Assembly: GCA_003554465.1 (NCBI GenBank)
Contig: PWGL01000002.1
Span: forward strand, 1-7,163
From: Candidatus Pacearchaeota archaeon
GTDB lineage: Archaea; Nanobdellota; Nanobdellia; Pacearchaeales; GW2011-AR1
DNA length: 7,163 nt
Direction of reading: 5' to 3'
The notes below the pieces were generated by a model. The model was not told the origin of the DNA, did no database searches, and saw only the letters and a program-made list of their open reading frames with translations. A program made the translations under genes and the position numbers. Positions 1-6,288 of the stretch are shown one piece after another (positions within the stretch are counted from its first letter, which is position 1; each line of letters begins with the position of its first letter).

Positions 1-1
1 A

Positions 2-130
2 GAAGGACACACAAACACATGGGCAGGGAAAGAATACACATACCTCAACATAGATGAATACAGATACTGGACCATGGGAAACCCAATCCAGGAAACCACA
101 GTCCTAAACAGAGCCAAGAACAAAAAATAA
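2..130 (+). CDS. 3' end of an unrecognised protein (5' end outside window)
   Basis: Reading from base 2 gives 42 open codons ending at TAA 128-130. The residues look like real protein: NTWAGKEYTYLNIDEY, then YRYWTMGNPIQETTVLNRAK and a lysine-rich tail. All five Asn codons are AAC and all four Tyr codons are TAC, a clear bias that argues for a genuine gene and differs from the T-ending codons common in the neighbouring mcrBC operon. The gene is cut by the window edge, so its start, length and domains are unseen. I do not recognise the family. The aromatic, well-ordered C-terminus suggests a soluble globular enzyme, but that is only an impression. It converges on the mcrBC operon across an 81-base gap. 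Confidence 0.72.
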   Translation, partial: EGHTNTWAGKEYTYLNIDEYRYWTMGNPIQETTVLNRAKNKK

Positions 131-143
131 ACACACTCAAGAC

Positions 144-163
144 AGTTTAAACCAGATTAAACT
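144..163. terminator. 7-bp inverted repeat between convergent genes
   Basis: AGTTTAA, a six-base loop ACCAGA, then TTAAACT form a perfect 7-bp inverted repeat 13 bases after the stop of the plus-strand gene and about 50 bases after the mcrC stop on the other strand. Its position between convergent genes fits a bidirectional 3'-end structure. The stem is A+T-rich and therefore weak, and archaeal termination mainly needs T-runs, so the role is inferred. Confidence 0.35.
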
Positions 164-176
164 CAGGAAAGTATGG

Positions 177-182
177 AAAAAA
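177..182 (-). terminator. T6 run after mcrC
   Basis: On the minus strand six consecutive T residues occur about 30 bases past the mcrC stop codon, within an A+T-rich stretch. Archaeal RNA polymerase commonly terminates at such T-runs without a strong hairpin, so this is a plausible end of the mcrBC transcript. The evidence is position and composition only. Confidence 0.35.
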
Positions 183-211
183 TTGGTTTTGTAGCTTAAT
201 ATTCTTTCAAA

Positions 212-1555
212 TTACTTCAAATCCTCTGTATCGTAAATTTTTAGCTTAAAAGGATATCCTTTGTCTTTATTGATTTTATCATTGCCTAAGTAGTCTTTTT
301 TATCAACTATTAATATTCCTTCCATCTTTTTTTCATCTAATAGATATTTATTGTTTTCTCTTGAAAAGTATAAGTATTCTACTAGTTCTTTGAGTCCTTT
401 TCGAAAGGTAGATTTATTATCAGTGTATTTGACTTCTCCAATAACTACTTTTTCTAATTTTTTATTTTTATATTCTTCTATTAGTATGTCTGGTCTTCCG
501 GAGTAGAAAGATGAATTTTTATTTTCAAGTAACTCTTCATTTAGTTTGGAATAAGTAGTTACTGCTTCTTTATATTTTTTTAGAACCTCATTTTGAGGAT
601 TTTTTCCTTCAATATCCTTTAGATTTATGAAAAGATTAATCCTCTTACTTCCAGTTGAATCGTGATATACTTTTATTTCTCTATTTCCGTTCTTTTCTTT
701 AAAGAATGCTATCTCTTCACTTCCTAGTTCTATTTTTTTCAATTCAAACTTTTGTCCTAATTCTATTTTTCTTTTTTTCAATATTCCAAATAACGCGTAT
801 AGTTCAAACAATTTATGTGTTTCTCCTGGTAATATGAGTGTTTGATTTAATAATTCTTCTATTAAATCCCTGTATTCATCTTTGGTGTATTTACCCTCCA
901 TCAATTTATTGTATCTATTCATTAATTTTGCTGTTTCTTGATATAATTCTTTTCTAGAGCTTTCGCATATGGATATGTTTCTGTTAGTTATTTGATATTT
1001 TTCTGGTTTCATTATCCTGTTGATGTGTACATTCTTTTGGTAGATATTTTTAAGGTGATTTATGAGATTTTCCTGTCCTTTTAGGTTACATAACCATTTG
1101 TAATCTTTTTCAATTGGTTTTTTGAGTTCTTTGTCTAAAACGGGGTATATTATTGACAGAAGTTTTTTGAGAACCAAGTTTTCTGGTACATCATAATTTT
1201 TTGATGGGTTTTTACAAACAAATATAGAACTATCTTTATTACGATTTTGTTGATTTAATGTTTTTTTCCAGTCTATTCTCCCTCTCACTTGTCCTCTCCT
1301 GATTTTTTCATCGTGTTCTGATTCTGTTTTTATTCTTCTTACTCTTTCAGGTAGTTTTTCAAGGAAAGATACCACTTCCTCCGATAAGACAAAATGTATT
1401 TTTAGTATTATCTCTAAATCTTGGAAACTCTCTATTCCCTTGAAATCAAGATTATTTTTAATTATATTTTCTGAGTTTATCTCTCCTTCCTTAAAGTAAT
1501 TAGCCATCTGTGTAGCTATTAATTCTGCTAATTCTTTGTTGGAAGTTTTGCTCAA
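212..1555 (-). CDS. McrC-like PD-(D/E)XK nuclease subunit of a modification-dependent restriction system
   Basis: This 447-aa protein is the probable DNA-cleaving partner of the McrB-like motor encoded just upstream. A nuclease core is visible near the C-terminus: RPD with Asp356, then VIGEVKYT with Glu374 and Lys376, the D...E-x-K pattern of the PD-(D/E)XK fold. The N-terminal half has RGRIDWKKTL (about 91-100) and VPENLVLKKLL (about 123-133), blocks I recall from McrC/DUF2357-related proteins in archaea and bacteria. The start is TTG at 1553-1555, supported by GGGTGA six bases before it. That ribosome site overlaps the mcrB stop, so translation is probably coupled and the two are made together. 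The next in-frame ATG (residue 17) would remove a likely N-terminal helix and has no better signal. The gene is full-length with no membrane segment. The symbol mcrC fits in function, but similarity to the E. coli protein is too remote to assign it. Confidence 0.82.
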   Translation of the reverse strand: MSKTSNKELAELIATQMANYFKEGEINSENIIKNNLDFKGIESFQDLEIILKIHFVLSEEVVSFLEKLPERVRRIKTESEHDEKIRRGQVRGRIDWKKTLNQQNRNKDSSIFVCKNPSKNYDVPENLVLKKLLSIIYPVLDKELKKPIEKDYKWLCNLKGQENLINHLKNIYQKNVHINRIMKPEKYQITNRNISICESSRKELYQETAKLMNRYNKLMEGKYTKDEYRDLIEELLNQTLILPGETHKLFELYALFGILKKRKIELGQKFELKKIELGSEEIAFFKEKNGNREIKVYHDSTGSKRINLFINLKDIEGKNPQNEVLKKYKEAVTTYSKLNEELLENKNSSFYSGRPDILIEEYKNKKLEKVVIGEVKYTDNKSTFRKGLKELVEYLYFSRENNKYLLDEKKMEGILIVDKKDYLGNDKINKDKGYPFKLKIYDTEDLK

Positions 1556-1561
1556 TTAGTT

Positions 1562-1567
1562 TCACCC
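1562..1567 (-). promoter_or_regulatory. Shine-Dalgarno for the McrC-like gene, overlapping the mcrB stop
   Basis: The minus strand reads GGGTGA, six bases before the TTG start at 1555; its last three bases are the TGA stop of the upstream gene. It matches the archaeal GGTGA-type ribosome site and is the main reason for accepting a TTG start. The overlap suggests termination-reinitiation coupling. Confidence 0.6.
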
Positions 1568-4500
1568 TTTACTACTCTCTATCTCATCAATTTCGAATCT
1601 TTCACGTGCAACTTTTTCTAATTCTGTTTTGTTACCTATTTCTTTGTCTATGAATGCCTTAAATATCTTTTTCTGATCGCTTTTGATCATTCCTTCTAGT
1701 TGAGGTAATACGTAAAGTTTAAGTGCTTGAGTTATCTCTTTAGATATTTCATCATCTTCATATCTGTTCAAGAATAGTAGCATATCTCTTATAATTGCTG
1801 GTCCGATAGATCTTTTTTCTTTATTTAGTGTTTTCCATACTTCAATTATACTATCAAGATATTTTTCTATATCTTCCTTGTTTACCTTATCCCATTCTTT
1901 GATATACTTTTTCATTATGCCATTATCTATTTCTTCATTTGTTGGTATGCTTACATCTATAAATGCAAATCTCCTCATGAATGCATAACTCATTTCATAT
2001 AGCGAAGCTTTATCATATGTATTCATTGTAGCTAATAACCTCCAATTTGGTGTTACGTAGTACTTCCAATCAGAATATTTAAAATTATTAGGATCTATAG
2101 ACTCTAAATATTTTATCTCTATGTCCTCTTCTTCTTTGTTTGTAAAGGGTAGTTTAACACTGTCTCTTGATAATACACTGAATAATTGTCCAAACGCTTT
2201 ATCTATGTCTGCTCTGTTGATTTCGTCTATAACTAACCATTTATTCTTTGGTTTTCCTTTTTCTTTTTCTTTAAAACATCTTAAGAATTGTCCTGGCTTA
2301 AAGACTAGTTCTTCTTCTGTTTTACTAGGTTGGTACCCCCCTATCGTATCGAAAGTTGACCAGTCAGCAGTTGCTGTAGTTAGTATGTATCCGTTGATAG
2401 TTTTATTTTTATTTTTTACCTCTTTGGCAAGGTTTTTTGCTATCTTTGTCTTTCCAGTGCCTGGAGGTCCTGTAAAGATTATGTGCTTGCCTGATTCAAG
2501 AGCTGCTTTCACTGATTTTTCAATTTCGCTTTCCATCTTTTCCGGAAAATAAAGACCTTTAGTAATATCTAGATTTTCAAAAGTTAATTTTGAATTAATT
2601 ATCTCTATAAGTTTTTCTTCTTCTGTTTCTATAGGTGGTTCTGGTAAAATAGTTCTATATTCTTTTTTTGTTAGTTTAAAAAGGCTTCCTTGTGCTCTAT
2701 TTTTTATGGGTTCTGACTCGTTCAAGTCTGGTTTTTGTGTTAGTTCTTTCCAAGAAATTTTTTTCATTGGTCTAACATATTTTATGCTAATCCCTTTGAC
2801 TTTTTTAGACTGATAGCCCTTTTCTTTTTCTTTATGTAGTCCTCTCGTAATTTCTCCTTCTGCTACTGTGCTTTTTGTTGGAGATCCTTCATAAAATATC
2901 ACTTTATCTCCCGGTTTTGCATCTTCAAAATTTCTATAAATCCTTCTTTTATTACCTTTTTTATTATAAGCAGTGTAGAATACTTCTTCTCCTCCCTTTA
3001 TTTTTGAAACATCCCATATACTAGGATTCGAAGAAATCCAGAAATAACTACTTTCTCCATATCTCTCTATAATTGAGAATAATCTTCTTTGTAATTCATT
3101 TATATCATCTTCAGATTTTTTTTGGTTAATTTCTAATTCAGATTTGTTTGAAGATTTAGATAGGTATTCTTCTAGTTTTTCAATTAAATCATAATAACTT
3201 TCTTTATTATCGTAATCTACGTAATATGTAAGTGTAGATTGTGCGAATAATTTGTTGAGGTTTTTAAGTATTATTGGTTGATTTTTGGATTTAATAAGCC
3301 ATTCTATATTACCTATAATGTGTTTATATCTGTCTCTATTTTCTTCGTATTGATATTCCGAATTTTCAGTAACAACACCGATACCATACATTTTTTTAGA
3401 TTGTCCCTGTTTTGCTATTATAATGTCTCCAGATTTTATATCATTTGCAAATGAGTATATAGAAAAAACATCATTTTTAGGATTCTCTTTTCCCTCTAGT
3501 AAACTAATTTTTTCTTTTATCTCTTCTTTACTCAGTTTTTTAGCTGATCCTAATTCATCCCATCCAATAGAAATAATATTCTTATTCTTCCACTCTTTCC
3601 ATTGAGAACCACTCCTTCCTGGTGAAATTGTCCATACCTGTGGTTTTCTGTTTAGCTCGTAGAATCTATCTTCTCTTTTTTTTAATGCTTGGATAATCCT
3701 TATTATATCTATCTCATCTTCATTTAAAATCTCTTCTTTATCCTCTACGCCTCCTTCAAATTGATATCCTGGATCCAATCCATATCTAACCCTGTTTGAA
3801 TCAATAAATAGCACTAATAATTGTGCTTTTTTATGGTTTTCTTTTGATTTGGGATATATGGCTACCCATGCTTCTGTGGTTGGGTGGTTTTGGGCGCCTT
3901 GAAAACTTACTACGTGAAAATCTAAGTTTTCATCTTTCATTTCATCAATAATTTTTTTAGTTATTGTTTCAAAGTATTGGTTTTGTCTTTTTTTAATATA
4001 ATCTAAATATATCTGGCATAATATTCTGAAATTAGTCCAATTACCCAGTACATTTCCCTCATATTGTTCTTTTACTTCTCTTTTTATTTCTTCTAAGTCT
4101 ATTTTTTTATTTTCAAGGATTTTAGTTAGTATTATATGCCTAATTTCTCTCACTGGCTCTTCCTCGGCATCTTCATAGAATTCTTTTCTTTCCTCAAGAT
4201 AATTTTTAGGAAGCTTTTTTATCTCTTCAAGAAGTTCCTTCGGATTTTTTTTATGCTCCTCCAGTTTTTTAGAGAAGTTTCTAAGATATTTCAACATAAA
4301 ATTATATTTGACGTTGTATCCAGATGCAGTTACGCAATAAATGAAATCTTGTGCCTCTAAAGCACTTGTTCCTCCCTCTGTTTCCATAGAAAGGAACTCG
4401 GATATACCTTTACAAATTTCGATGAAGAGTTTATATTTTTCTGCAGGAGAGAGACCTCCTAATTTTGGTGGTTCACCGTTTACGAAATTATTTAAGAATT

Positions 4501-4948
4501 CTTGGACCACGTTTTGTTTAAAAGGTGCGTACTTCTCATTATCGTGACTTGAAAGTACATATCCGAAGAATGATGTGCCTAGGTCTAGTTGATTTCTAAA
4601 ATCTTTTATTCTTTCTTTTACTGGTTTATTCTCATCGAAAAGTTGTTCTGTTATTTCCGATGCTTTTTCTGGATTTTCTTCTGTAAAATCAATGAAATTA
4701 TCAAGCTCAGTCCAATGTACAAGAGTTCCTTTGCTAGGATTATGTTCTCTTAATTTCTCAGCAAATTCTTTAACCGTATTTTCATTTATTTCGTTTTTGG
4801 ATAACCATTGGTTTATTTCTCGGATTACTTCCCACTTATATTCTTCATCGTAGTCCTCAGAATTCTTAAATTTTTTATATTCTGATAAGGCGTATTTTAA
4901 GGCGGTTTTATCAAAGTTGTGTTCTTGAATTTCTAAATTTTTCACCAT
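1562..4948 (-). CDS. McrB-like AAA+ motor with tandem PUA/EVE-like reader domains
   Basis: This 1128-aa protein is the likely NTP-driven sensor of a type IV-like system that restricts modified DNA. The C-terminal motor has Walker A GPPGTGKT (827-834), Walker B LVIDEINRAD (905-914) and the McrB-family signature TMNTYDK (974-980) with MRRF (991-994). Two reader-like domains precede it: about 437-580 (VWTISPGRSGSQW, ISIGWDEL, IKSGDIIIAKQG, YGIGVV), an EVE-like PUA fold, and about 635-770 (YFWISSNPSIWD, AKPGDKVIFYEG, VAEGEI, GSLFKLTKKEY), closer to a canonical EVE domain that binds modified bases. Residues 344-394 (AWVAIYPKSKENHKKA, VRYGLDPG) may be a further MrcB_N-like module. The first 340 residues are mostly helical and unassigned. 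E. coli McrB is about 460 aa, so this is far larger. The start is ATG at 4946-4948 with no clear ribosome site, perhaps a leaderless message. GTP or ATP preference cannot be read from sequence. Confidence 0.87.
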   Translation of the reverse strand: MVKNLEIQEHNFDKTALKYALSEYKKFKNSEDYDEEYKWEVIREINQWLSKNEINENTVKEFAEKLREHNPSKGTLVHWTELDNFIDFTEENPEKASEITEQLFDENKPVKERIKDFRNQLDLGTSFFGYVLSSHDNEKYAPFKQNVVQEFLNNFVNGEPPKLGGLSPAEKYKLFIEICKGISEFLSMETEGGTSALEAQDFIYCVTASGYNVKYNFMLKYLRNFSKKLEEHKKNPKELLEEIKKLPKNYLEERKEFYEDAEEEPVREIRHIILTKILENKKIDLEEIKREVKEQYEGNVLGNWTNFRILCQIYLDYIKKRQNQYFETITKKIIDEMKDENLDFHVVSFQGAQNHPTTEAWVAIYPKSKENHKKAQLLVLFIDSNRVRYGLDPGYQFEGGVEDKEEILNEDEIDIIRIIQALKKREDRFYELNRKPQVWTISPGRSGSQWKEWKNKNIISIGWDELGSAKKLSKEEIKEKISLLEGKENPKNDVFSIYSFANDIKSGDIIIAKQGQSKKMYGIGVVTENSEYQYEENRDRYKHIIGNIEWLIKSKNQPIILKNLNKLFAQSTLTYYVDYDNKESYYDLIEKLEEYLSKSSNKSELEINQKKSEDDINELQRRLFSIIERYGESSYFWISSNPSIWDVSKIKGGEEVFYTAYNKKGNKRRIYRNFEDAKPGDKVIFYEGSPTKSTVAEGEITRGLHKEKEKGYQSKKVKGISIKYVRPMKKISWKELTQKPDLNESEPIKNRAQGSLFKLTKKEYRTILPEPPIETEEEKLIEIINSKLTFENLDITKGLYFPEKMESEIEKSVKAALESGKHIIFTGPPGTGKTKIAKNLAKEVKNKNKTINGYILTTATADWSTFDTIGGYQPSKTEEELVFKPGQFLRCFKEKEKGKPKNKWLVIDEINRADIDKAFGQLFSVLSRDSVKLPFTNKEEEDIEIKYLESIDPNNFKYSDWKYYVTPNWRLLATMNTYDKASLYEMSYAFMRRFAFIDVSIPTNEEIDNGIMKKYIKEWDKVNKEDIEKYLDSIIEVWKTLNKEKRSIGPAIIRDMLLFLNRYEDDEISKEITQALKLYVLPQLEGMIKSDQKKIFKAFIDKEIGNKTELEKVARERFEIDEIESSKG

Positions 4949-4970
4949 GTAATTATACTTTGTTTCTCGG

Positions 4971-4977
4971 AATTTAA
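4971..4977 (-). promoter_or_regulatory. Candidate TATA box for the mcrBC operon
   Basis: The minus strand reads TTAAATT centred about 26 bases before the ATG of the McrB-like gene. That spacing would put transcription start at or next to the ATG, consistent with the lack of a Shine-Dalgarno there. The match to the archaeal TATA consensus is modest. Confidence 0.35.
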
Positions 4978-5010
4978 CTCTATGGGTGGAATTAGTTCGG
5001 CATTTAATCC

Positions 5011-5024
5011 AAAAAACTAAAAAA
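5011..5024 (-). terminator. Double T6 run on the minus strand
   Basis: On the minus strand two runs of six T residues are separated by two bases, 35-50 bases after the stop of the broken 5059-5244 reading frame and just upstream of the mcrB promoter region. This is a good candidate for terminating minus-strand transcription from the PIN operon side, which would insulate mcrBC. It is inferred from composition. Confidence 0.38.
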
Positions 5025-5058
5025 CAATGATGTCAGAAGTATTTTTTCCCTCCTTCAC

Positions 5059-5244
5059 CTACTTATTTTTGTTTTTTTCTGTGATGTAGTGTAGGGATAT
5101 GCCCATCTGTATTATTTCTTCTATTGAGATGTTTCCTTTTTCTTTCATTCGTGCTACTGCGTCCCAGATGGATTTAGGTATCTTGGGATGGAGTTCTTCT
5201 TAGTTATTTAGTGATAAAGCTGAAAGAATAGTGTTTTCTCGCAT
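5059..5244 (-). pseudogene. Remnant of a small unrecognised gene, broken by TAA
   Basis: On the minus strand ATG at 5242-5244 opens a frame that meets TAA at 5200-5202 after 14 codons, then continues for 46 codons to TAG at 5059-5061. The part after the TAA looks like real protein: LHPKIPKSIWDAVARMKEKG, then NISIEEIIQMGISLHYI and a Lys/Asn-rich tail. It has no usable start until an internal ATG that would leave only 29 residues. The section before the TAA overlaps the rhomboid-like remnant on the other strand and may be chance. I read this as the 3' end of a lost gene. The helix-turn-helix-like rhythm could suit an antitoxin or regulator, but I cannot name a family. Confidence 0.45.
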
Positions 5245-5325
5245 CTATCTGGATTTGTGGGAGGTTTTGTGATTGGTTACTTGTTTTACTTCTTAGAAAG
5301 TGGTTTTTTGGATTTTTACATTTAA
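5224..5325 (+). pseudogene. 3' remnant of a rhomboid-like membrane protease gene, copy 1
   Basis: The plus strand from 5224 encodes a short open stretch ending at TAA 5323-5325 and preceded in frame by TGA 5221-5223. It reads NSVFSHLSGFVGGFVIGYL followed by FYFLES and a hydrophobic tail. A single transmembrane helix with H-x-x-G-x-x-x-G near its start is the pattern of the last helix of rhomboid intramembrane proteases, where His is half of the Ser-His dyad. The Ser-bearing helix and the rest of the protein are absent and there is no start codon, so this is a remnant. An almost identical peptide occurs at 6152-6226. The rhomboid assignment rests on one helix and is tentative; the repeat itself is not. 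Confidence 0.5.
5234..5296 (+). repeat. Diverged direct repeat, copy 1
   Basis: Aligned codon by codon from 5242 against 6164, 40 of 54 bases match. Of the 14 differences, nine are synonymous third-position changes and two more are synonymous Leu changes, leaving 15 of 18 residues identical. This is homology between two coding sequences, not simple-sequence similarity. Confidence 0.7.
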
Positions 5326-5378
5326 TATTTAGTTTTTCTCAAAGATAGTATGCAAAAGAGAATATGCAAAGAAATTGT

Positions 5379-5804
5379 CTATTCTTTTTTGTATTTAAAT
5401 GTGTAATTAGTTTGTTTTAGTATCTGTTTTATTTGATTTATTGTTTTTTCTCGTAGTATGTAATAGTCTCCAGACCAGAAAGTTTGGTTGTTTATTATTG
5501 CTGTTGCTACTATTTGTGCATCTATTGGCTCTAGAGTTGTATGAGTTTCTAGTCTTCTAGAGAGATTTTTTATTTCTGGATTTATGCTATAAGTATTAGT
5601 TATTAAGAGTTTCAGAAGTTTTAGTTCTTTTTCTTTTGTTGGTTGATGAGGATTCTCTTTAATCTCTTCTATAGTTATCTCCGCTACATTCAACTCCATT
5701 TTTTCTGAGGCTACTTTTCCTAGTGTTTTCCACACGGATTTTCTCCTCTTATCTTTTGGATCTACGGCTATTCCAAATATATTTGTATCTGCTAGCAGGT
5801 TCAT
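5379..5804 (-). CDS. PIN-domain ribonuclease, VapC-like toxin
   Basis: This 141-aa protein has the usual length and motif layout of VapC-type PIN endoribonucleases, which cut RNA using Mg or Mn held by acidic residues. The sequence begins LLADTNIFG with Asp6, followed by ITIEEI with Glu46 or Glu47, PIDAQIVATAI with Asp95, and WSGDYYI with Asp113. All four acidic positions expected of an active enzyme are present. No signal peptide or membrane helix is seen. It starts at ATG 5802-5804, 21 bases after the stop of a 73-aa charged helical protein, with a weak purine stretch (AAGGAAGA) upstream. The order small gene first, PIN gene second is the normal antitoxin-toxin arrangement. A housekeeping PIN nuclease is an alternative, but its short length and the paired gene favour a toxin. 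The RNA target cannot be read from the sequence. Confidence 0.8.
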   Translation of the reverse strand: MNLLADTNIFGIAVDPKDKRRKSVWKTLGKVASEKMELNVAEITIEEIKENPHQPTKEKELKLLKLLITNTYSINPEIKNLSRRLETHTTLEPIDAQIVATAIINNQTFWSGDYYILREKTINQIKQILKQTNYTFKYKKE

Positions 5805-5825
5805 AAAAATCTTCCTTATCTAAAA

Positions 5826-6047
5826 CTACGCAGTTTCTCTTATTTTTTCTTTTCTCTCAGAGTAGACTTCTTCACTTATTGCTTTAGCCATTTCTTTCAT
5901 TATCTTATCTACTCTTCTCTCTATTCTCTTCTCTAGATTCTTCCTATCTCTTATTCTTCGAAGCGTTTCTGCTTGATCTGCTTCGAATTCTTCTTTTCTT
6001 TCTTTCCAGTCTTCTTTCCATCTTTCAAAAGATTCTTCTTCACTCAT
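5826..6047 (-). CDS. Small charged helical protein, probable antitoxin partner of the PIN protein
   Basis: I start this at ATG 6045-6047 (73 aa) rather than at the upstream ATG near 6128, because a TATA box (6078-6086) lies between them and would drive a message lacking the longer start; GTGAGG also stands three bases before the chosen ATG. The protein is almost wholly Lys, Arg, Glu and Asp with Trp at 10 and 14, and is predicted by eye to be one or two long helices or a coiled coil (RWKEDWKERKEEFEADQAE, then IERRVDKIMKEMAKAISEEV). I see no ribbon-helix-helix, AbrB or Phd DNA-binding pattern typical of VapB proteins. Its role as antitoxin is inferred from gene order, size and the 21-base spacing to the PIN gene. 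It could instead be an unrelated small protein. Confidence 0.68.
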   Translation of the reverse strand: MSEEESFERWKEDWKERKEEFEADQAETLRRIRDRKNLEKRIERRVDKIMKEMAKAISEEVYSERKEKIRETA

Positions 6048-6077
6048 TTTCCTCACAGAATAATTTAGGTACTGAAG

Positions 6078-6086
6078 ATTTAAATA
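6078..6086 (-). promoter_or_regulatory. TATA box of the PIN operon
   Basis: The minus strand reads TATTTAAAT, a near-ideal archaeal TATA element, ending 30 bases before the ATG at 6047. Transcription would start a few bases upstream of that ATG, giving a very short leader. This position decides the start choice for the 73-aa protein. Confidence 0.6.
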
Positions 6087-6091
6087 GATAA

Positions 6092-6229
6092 TTGAATCGT
6101 TTAATATTTTACATAAATTTCTTTCCACCCGAATTCATACAGACAGAGGTAAACATATTCTCTCATCTATCTGGTTTCGTTGGTGGGTTTATGATCAGTT
6201 ACCTGGTTTATTTTCTCAATCTTGATTAG
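6092..6229 (+). pseudogene. 3' remnant of a rhomboid-like membrane protease gene, copy 2
   Basis: The plus strand is open from just after TAA 6089-6091 to TAG 6227-6229. The end of the frame reads FPPEFIQTEVNIFSHLSGFV followed by GGFMISYLVYFLNLD. The segment carries the same H-x-x-G-x-x-x-G transmembrane helix as the remnant at 5224-5325. The open stretch before the helix is somewhat longer here. There is no start codon and no catalytic Ser motif, so it is a gene end without a body. It overlaps the promoter and leader of the PIN operon on the opposite strand and ends just before the promoter of the kinase-like gene. The rhomboid assignment is tentative. Confidence 0.5.
6157..6218 (+). repeat. 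Diverged direct repeat, copy 2
   Basis: This is the partner of 5234-5296, offset by 922 bases in the same orientation; together the two copies bracket the PIN operon. Similarity may resume past the stop codons: TCTAAGATAATTGCAAAAAG at 6230-6249 resembles TCAAAGATAGTATGCAAAAG at 5339-5358. Confidence 0.68.
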
Positions 6230-6241
6230 TCTAAGATAATT

Positions 6242-6260
6242 GCAAAAAGCTTTTAAGTAT
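6242..6260 (+). promoter_or_regulatory. Promoter of the kinase-like gene
   Basis: GCAAAAAGC followed by TTTTAAGTAT resembles an archaeal BRE plus TATA element. A start of transcription about 25 bases downstream falls near 6280, so the message would be leaderless or have a leader of fewer than ten bases before the GTG (6280) or ATG (6289). Confidence 0.55.
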
Positions 6261-6288
6261 AAAAATTATAACATAAATAGTGGTCAAA

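Noticed and set aside
2121..2552. 143-codon plus-strand frame within the McrB-like gene
   Set aside because: It lies antisense to the Walker A and Walker B region, whose motifs are clear on the minus strand, and has no coding character of its own.
4982..5020. 12-codon plus-strand frame starting ATG GGT GGA
   Set aside because: It is too short, has no ribosome site or promoter, and overlaps the mcrB upstream region.
5102..5240. Possible plus-strand extension of rhomboid remnant 1 upstream through a frameshift near 5240
   Set aside because: The residues back to about 5204 could fit the repeat, but further upstream the frame is Ser/Phe/Ile-rich antisense of the minus-strand remnant and contains TAG at 5201-5203.
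5349..5371. TATGCAAA repeated twice with a 14-base period after the PIN gene
   Set aside because: There are only two copies of a short A+T-rich word with no further units; it is not an array and could be chance.
6048..6128. 27-residue N-terminal extension of the small PIN partner
   Set aside because: The TATA box at 6078-6086 lies inside it, so the message would begin downstream of the longer start; the extension also has a different composition from the charged body.
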